Of a DNA stretch of 7,980 nucleotides, positions 6,909 through 7,980 are shown piece after piece (the first letter of the stretch is position 1; every line of letters starts with the position of its first letter). A program made the translations under genes and the position numbers. Below the pieces are notes generated by a model, which saw only the letters and a program-made list of their open reading frames with translations, had not been told where the DNA came from and made no database searches. This DNA comes from an uncultured Mollicutes bacterium. Its GTDB lineage: Bacteria; Bacillota_I; Bacilli_A; RFN20; CAG-826. Where the stretch lies: assembly GCA_900550795.1 (NCBI GenBank), contig URTN01000033.1:1-7980 (forward strand). Direction: 5' to 3'.

Positions 6909-6947
6909 GTTTTTAGGAATATTTAATTAATAAAATTATTACTAGCG

Positions 6948-6953
6948 TATAAT
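6948..6953 (+). promoter_or_regulatory. Candidate -10 element for the DegV-family gene
   Basis: A perfect TATAAT lies in the gap after the permease gene, preceded by very AT-rich DNA. No strong -35 is present; TTAATA (6927-6932) has four of six bases but a spacing of only 15. Transcription would begin near 6959-6961, just past the left arm of the hairpin at 6951-6983, leaving the ribosome binding site unpaired. Confidence 0.4.
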
Positions 6954-6983
6954 AACCCTCGTTTTACTTAAAGGAGGGTTATT
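6951..6983 (+). promoter_or_regulatory. Hairpin covering the DegV ribosome binding site; possible terminator of the exporter operon
   Basis: AATAACCCTC (6951-6960) and GAGGGTTATT (6974-6983) are perfect 10-bp inverted repeats around a 13-base loop. The ribosome binding motif AAGGAGG (6971-6977) sits partly in the loop and partly in the right arm, 11 bases before ATG 6989. In mRNA reading through from the exporter operon, the stem would hide this motif. The tail TTTCTTT after the stem could also allow weak intrinsic termination. The repeat is seen directly; both functions are inferred. Confidence 0.6.
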
Positions 6984-6988
6984 TCTTT

Positions 6989-7822
6989 ATGTTAAGAATT
7001 ATCGTTGATTCTTCTTCCTCAATTACTCAAGAAGAAGCTAAACAATTAGGGATAGATATATTGCCACTTAGAGTCTGCTATAAGGGCATTGAATATAGGG
7101 ATGGAGTCGATATTGACTCTAGAAAACTATATGAACTTATGGAAGAAAAAGGTGCATTCTCCTTCCCAAAGACATCTTTACCATATATGAATGTTGCCTC
7201 GGAAATGGTTGAGAATTATACAAAAAACGGGGATCAAGTGTTGCTAATTACTATCTCTAGTAAACTATCTTCTACCTTTTCTGCCTTGACTGCCATGTTT
7301 GCATCTAATAGCAATGTAGTTGTCTATGATTCTAAAAGTGCAGTGGGGGGAATTAGGTTATTAGCGTTAGAAGCAATAAAGAATAAAGACAAGGATGTGC
7401 ACGAAATAGTCAAGATCCTAGATGATTTATCTTCAAGAGTTGTAATTATTGCCGTTCCTGAAACCCTAGATTATTTGCTTAGGGGAGGAAGATTGAAAAG
7501 AAATGCTTGGATGATTGGAAAAATATTGAAGATTATCCCAGTTATTACTTTTAATGATGGATCCTTATTATCTTTAACAAAAGTTAGGGGAAAGATGAAA
7601 GGAATGTCTTATATCTGCGATTACGTGAATAAATATAAGGTAGATGTTAGATATCCAGTTATAGGTTCTTATACTAGAGACAAAGAAAACCTAGATAGAC
7701 TAGGAAAAATGTTATTAGAGACTAATGGAATCAATTTGAATATCGAAGAAGATATGTCTGCTTCGATTGCTGCCCATTGGGGTCCTGGAGCATTTGGGGT
7801 TGTCTATATAAAAACTAAATAG
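6989..7822 (+). CDS. DegV/FakB-family fatty-acid-binding protein
   Basis: This 277-residue protein is full length for the DegV family, whose FakB members hold a fatty acid while the kinase FakA phosphorylates it, feeding exogenous fatty acids into phospholipid synthesis. Family marks appear in order: VDSSSSI (6-12), TSLPY (62-66, the ligand-carboxylate TS pair), ISSKLSSTFSA (89-99), DSKSAVGG (114-121), LLRGGRLKR (163-171), KVRGKMKG (198-205) and HWGPGAFGVVY (263-273) with the conserved His. No FakA/DhaK-like kinase gene is in the window. It should be cytosolic. Its ribosome binding site lies within a hairpin (6951-6983) just after the exporter operon, so it may be expressed mainly from a local promoter. 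It ends overlapping the opposing methyltransferase gene by 8 bases. Which fatty acid it prefers cannot be told. Confidence 0.93.
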   Translation: MLRIIVDSSSSITQEEAKQLGIDILPLRVCYKGIEYRDGVDIDSRKLYELMEEKGAFSFPKTSLPYMNVASEMVENYTKNGDQVLLITISSKLSSTFSALTAMFASNSNVVVYDSKSAVGGIRLLALEAIKNKDKDVHEIVKILDDLSSRVVIIAVPETLDYLLRGGRLKRNAWMIGKILKIIPVITFNDGSLLSLTKVRGKMKGMSYICDYVNKYKVDVRYPVIGSYTRDKENLDRLGKMLLETNGINLNIEEDMSASIAAHWGPGAFGVVYIKTK

Positions 7823-7980
7823 ATTTAGCAAATTCATATAAAGCGATGCTAGCGGCGTTATCTAGATTAAGCGAATCGACTTTTGAACTAATCTTGATTA
7901 AAACTGGCTCGCCTTCATTTAAATAAGAATCATCTAATCCAGTAGCTTCATTTCCAAGAATAATGCTATATGGGTTATAT
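7815..7980 (-). CDS. SpoU/TrmH-family RNA 2'-O-methyltransferase, C-terminal fragment (5' end outside window)
   Basis: On the minus strand a frame is open from the window edge to TAG (7817-7815), encoding the last 54 residues of a protein. It contains two signature blocks of the SpoU/TrmH (SPOUT) methyltransferases: LGNEATGLDD (residues 8-17 of the fragment, motif 2 with the N-E-x-x-G core) and DSLNLDNAASIALYEF (35-50, motif 3). These form part of the trefoil-knot S-adenosylmethionine site, so the enzyme should methylate ribose 2'-OH in tRNA or rRNA. Motif 1 and any N-terminal RNA-binding domain are beyond the edge, so the exact target (rRNA or tRNA) cannot be assigned. The stop codon lies inside the 3' end of the convergent DegV gene. 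Confidence 0.85.
   Translation of the reverse strand, partial: YNPYSIILGNEATGLDDSYLNEGEPVLIKISSKVDSLNLDNAASIALYEFAKSI

Noticed and set aside
1..7980. A defence island, toxin-antitoxin pair, CRISPR array, prophage or insertion sequence.
   Set aside because: No regularly spaced repeats, transposase or integrase motifs, or target duplications are visible; all large frames belong to recognised families.

Overview
The window looks like a chromosomal segment of a low-G+C Gram-positive bacterium (Bacillota). The DNA is AT-rich throughout. Most genes have strong AAGGAGG-type ribosome binding sites, Trp is encoded by TGG, and every stop is TAA or TAG with no in-frame TGA needed. The protein types (class 3 aldehyde dehydrogenase, DegV, paired BcrA-like ABC ATPases) also fit Bacilli, perhaps an Erysipelotrichia- or Mollicutes-related gut lineage. 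That finer placement is inference only.

Layout. Bases 1-516 (+) are the C-terminal end of a DUF4143-type ATPase cut by the window edge. After a 144-base AT-rich gap comes an aldehyde dehydrogenase (661-2034, +). It meets, tail to tail and with no spacer, a TetR-family repressor gene on the minus strand (2035-2580, possibly from 2595). The repressor is transcribed divergently from a three-gene ABC-2 exporter operon (2689-6908, +): two paralogous ATPases that overlap by 17 bases, then a large permease with an extracytoplasmic region of about 520 residues. A DegV/FakB-type fatty-acid-binding protein follows (6989-7822, +). The window closes with the C-terminal end of a SpoU/TrmH RNA 2'-O-methyltransferase on the minus strand (7815-7980), whose end overlaps the DegV gene by 8 bases.

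How they fit together. The TetR gene and exporter operon share a short divergent control region in which the two candidate -10 elements overlap, the usual arrangement for a repressor that controls itself and a neighbouring efflux system. The exporter is probably built from a heterodimer of the two ATPases and a dimer of the permease; its substrate cannot be read from sequence. The aldehyde dehydrogenase, DegV and methyltransferase genes look like ordinary housekeeping neighbours.

The most interesting regulatory structure is upstream of the DegV gene. A perfect 10-bp inverted repeat (6951-6960 / 6974-6983) buries its ribosome binding site, while a perfect TATAAT overlaps the left arm of that repeat. 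Read-through mRNA from the exporter operon would fold and hide the site, whereas mRNA started locally would lack the left arm and be free for translation. I found no CRISPR array, tRNA, rRNA, insertion sequence or clear novel defence system, and no gene-free stretch longer than 300 bases.
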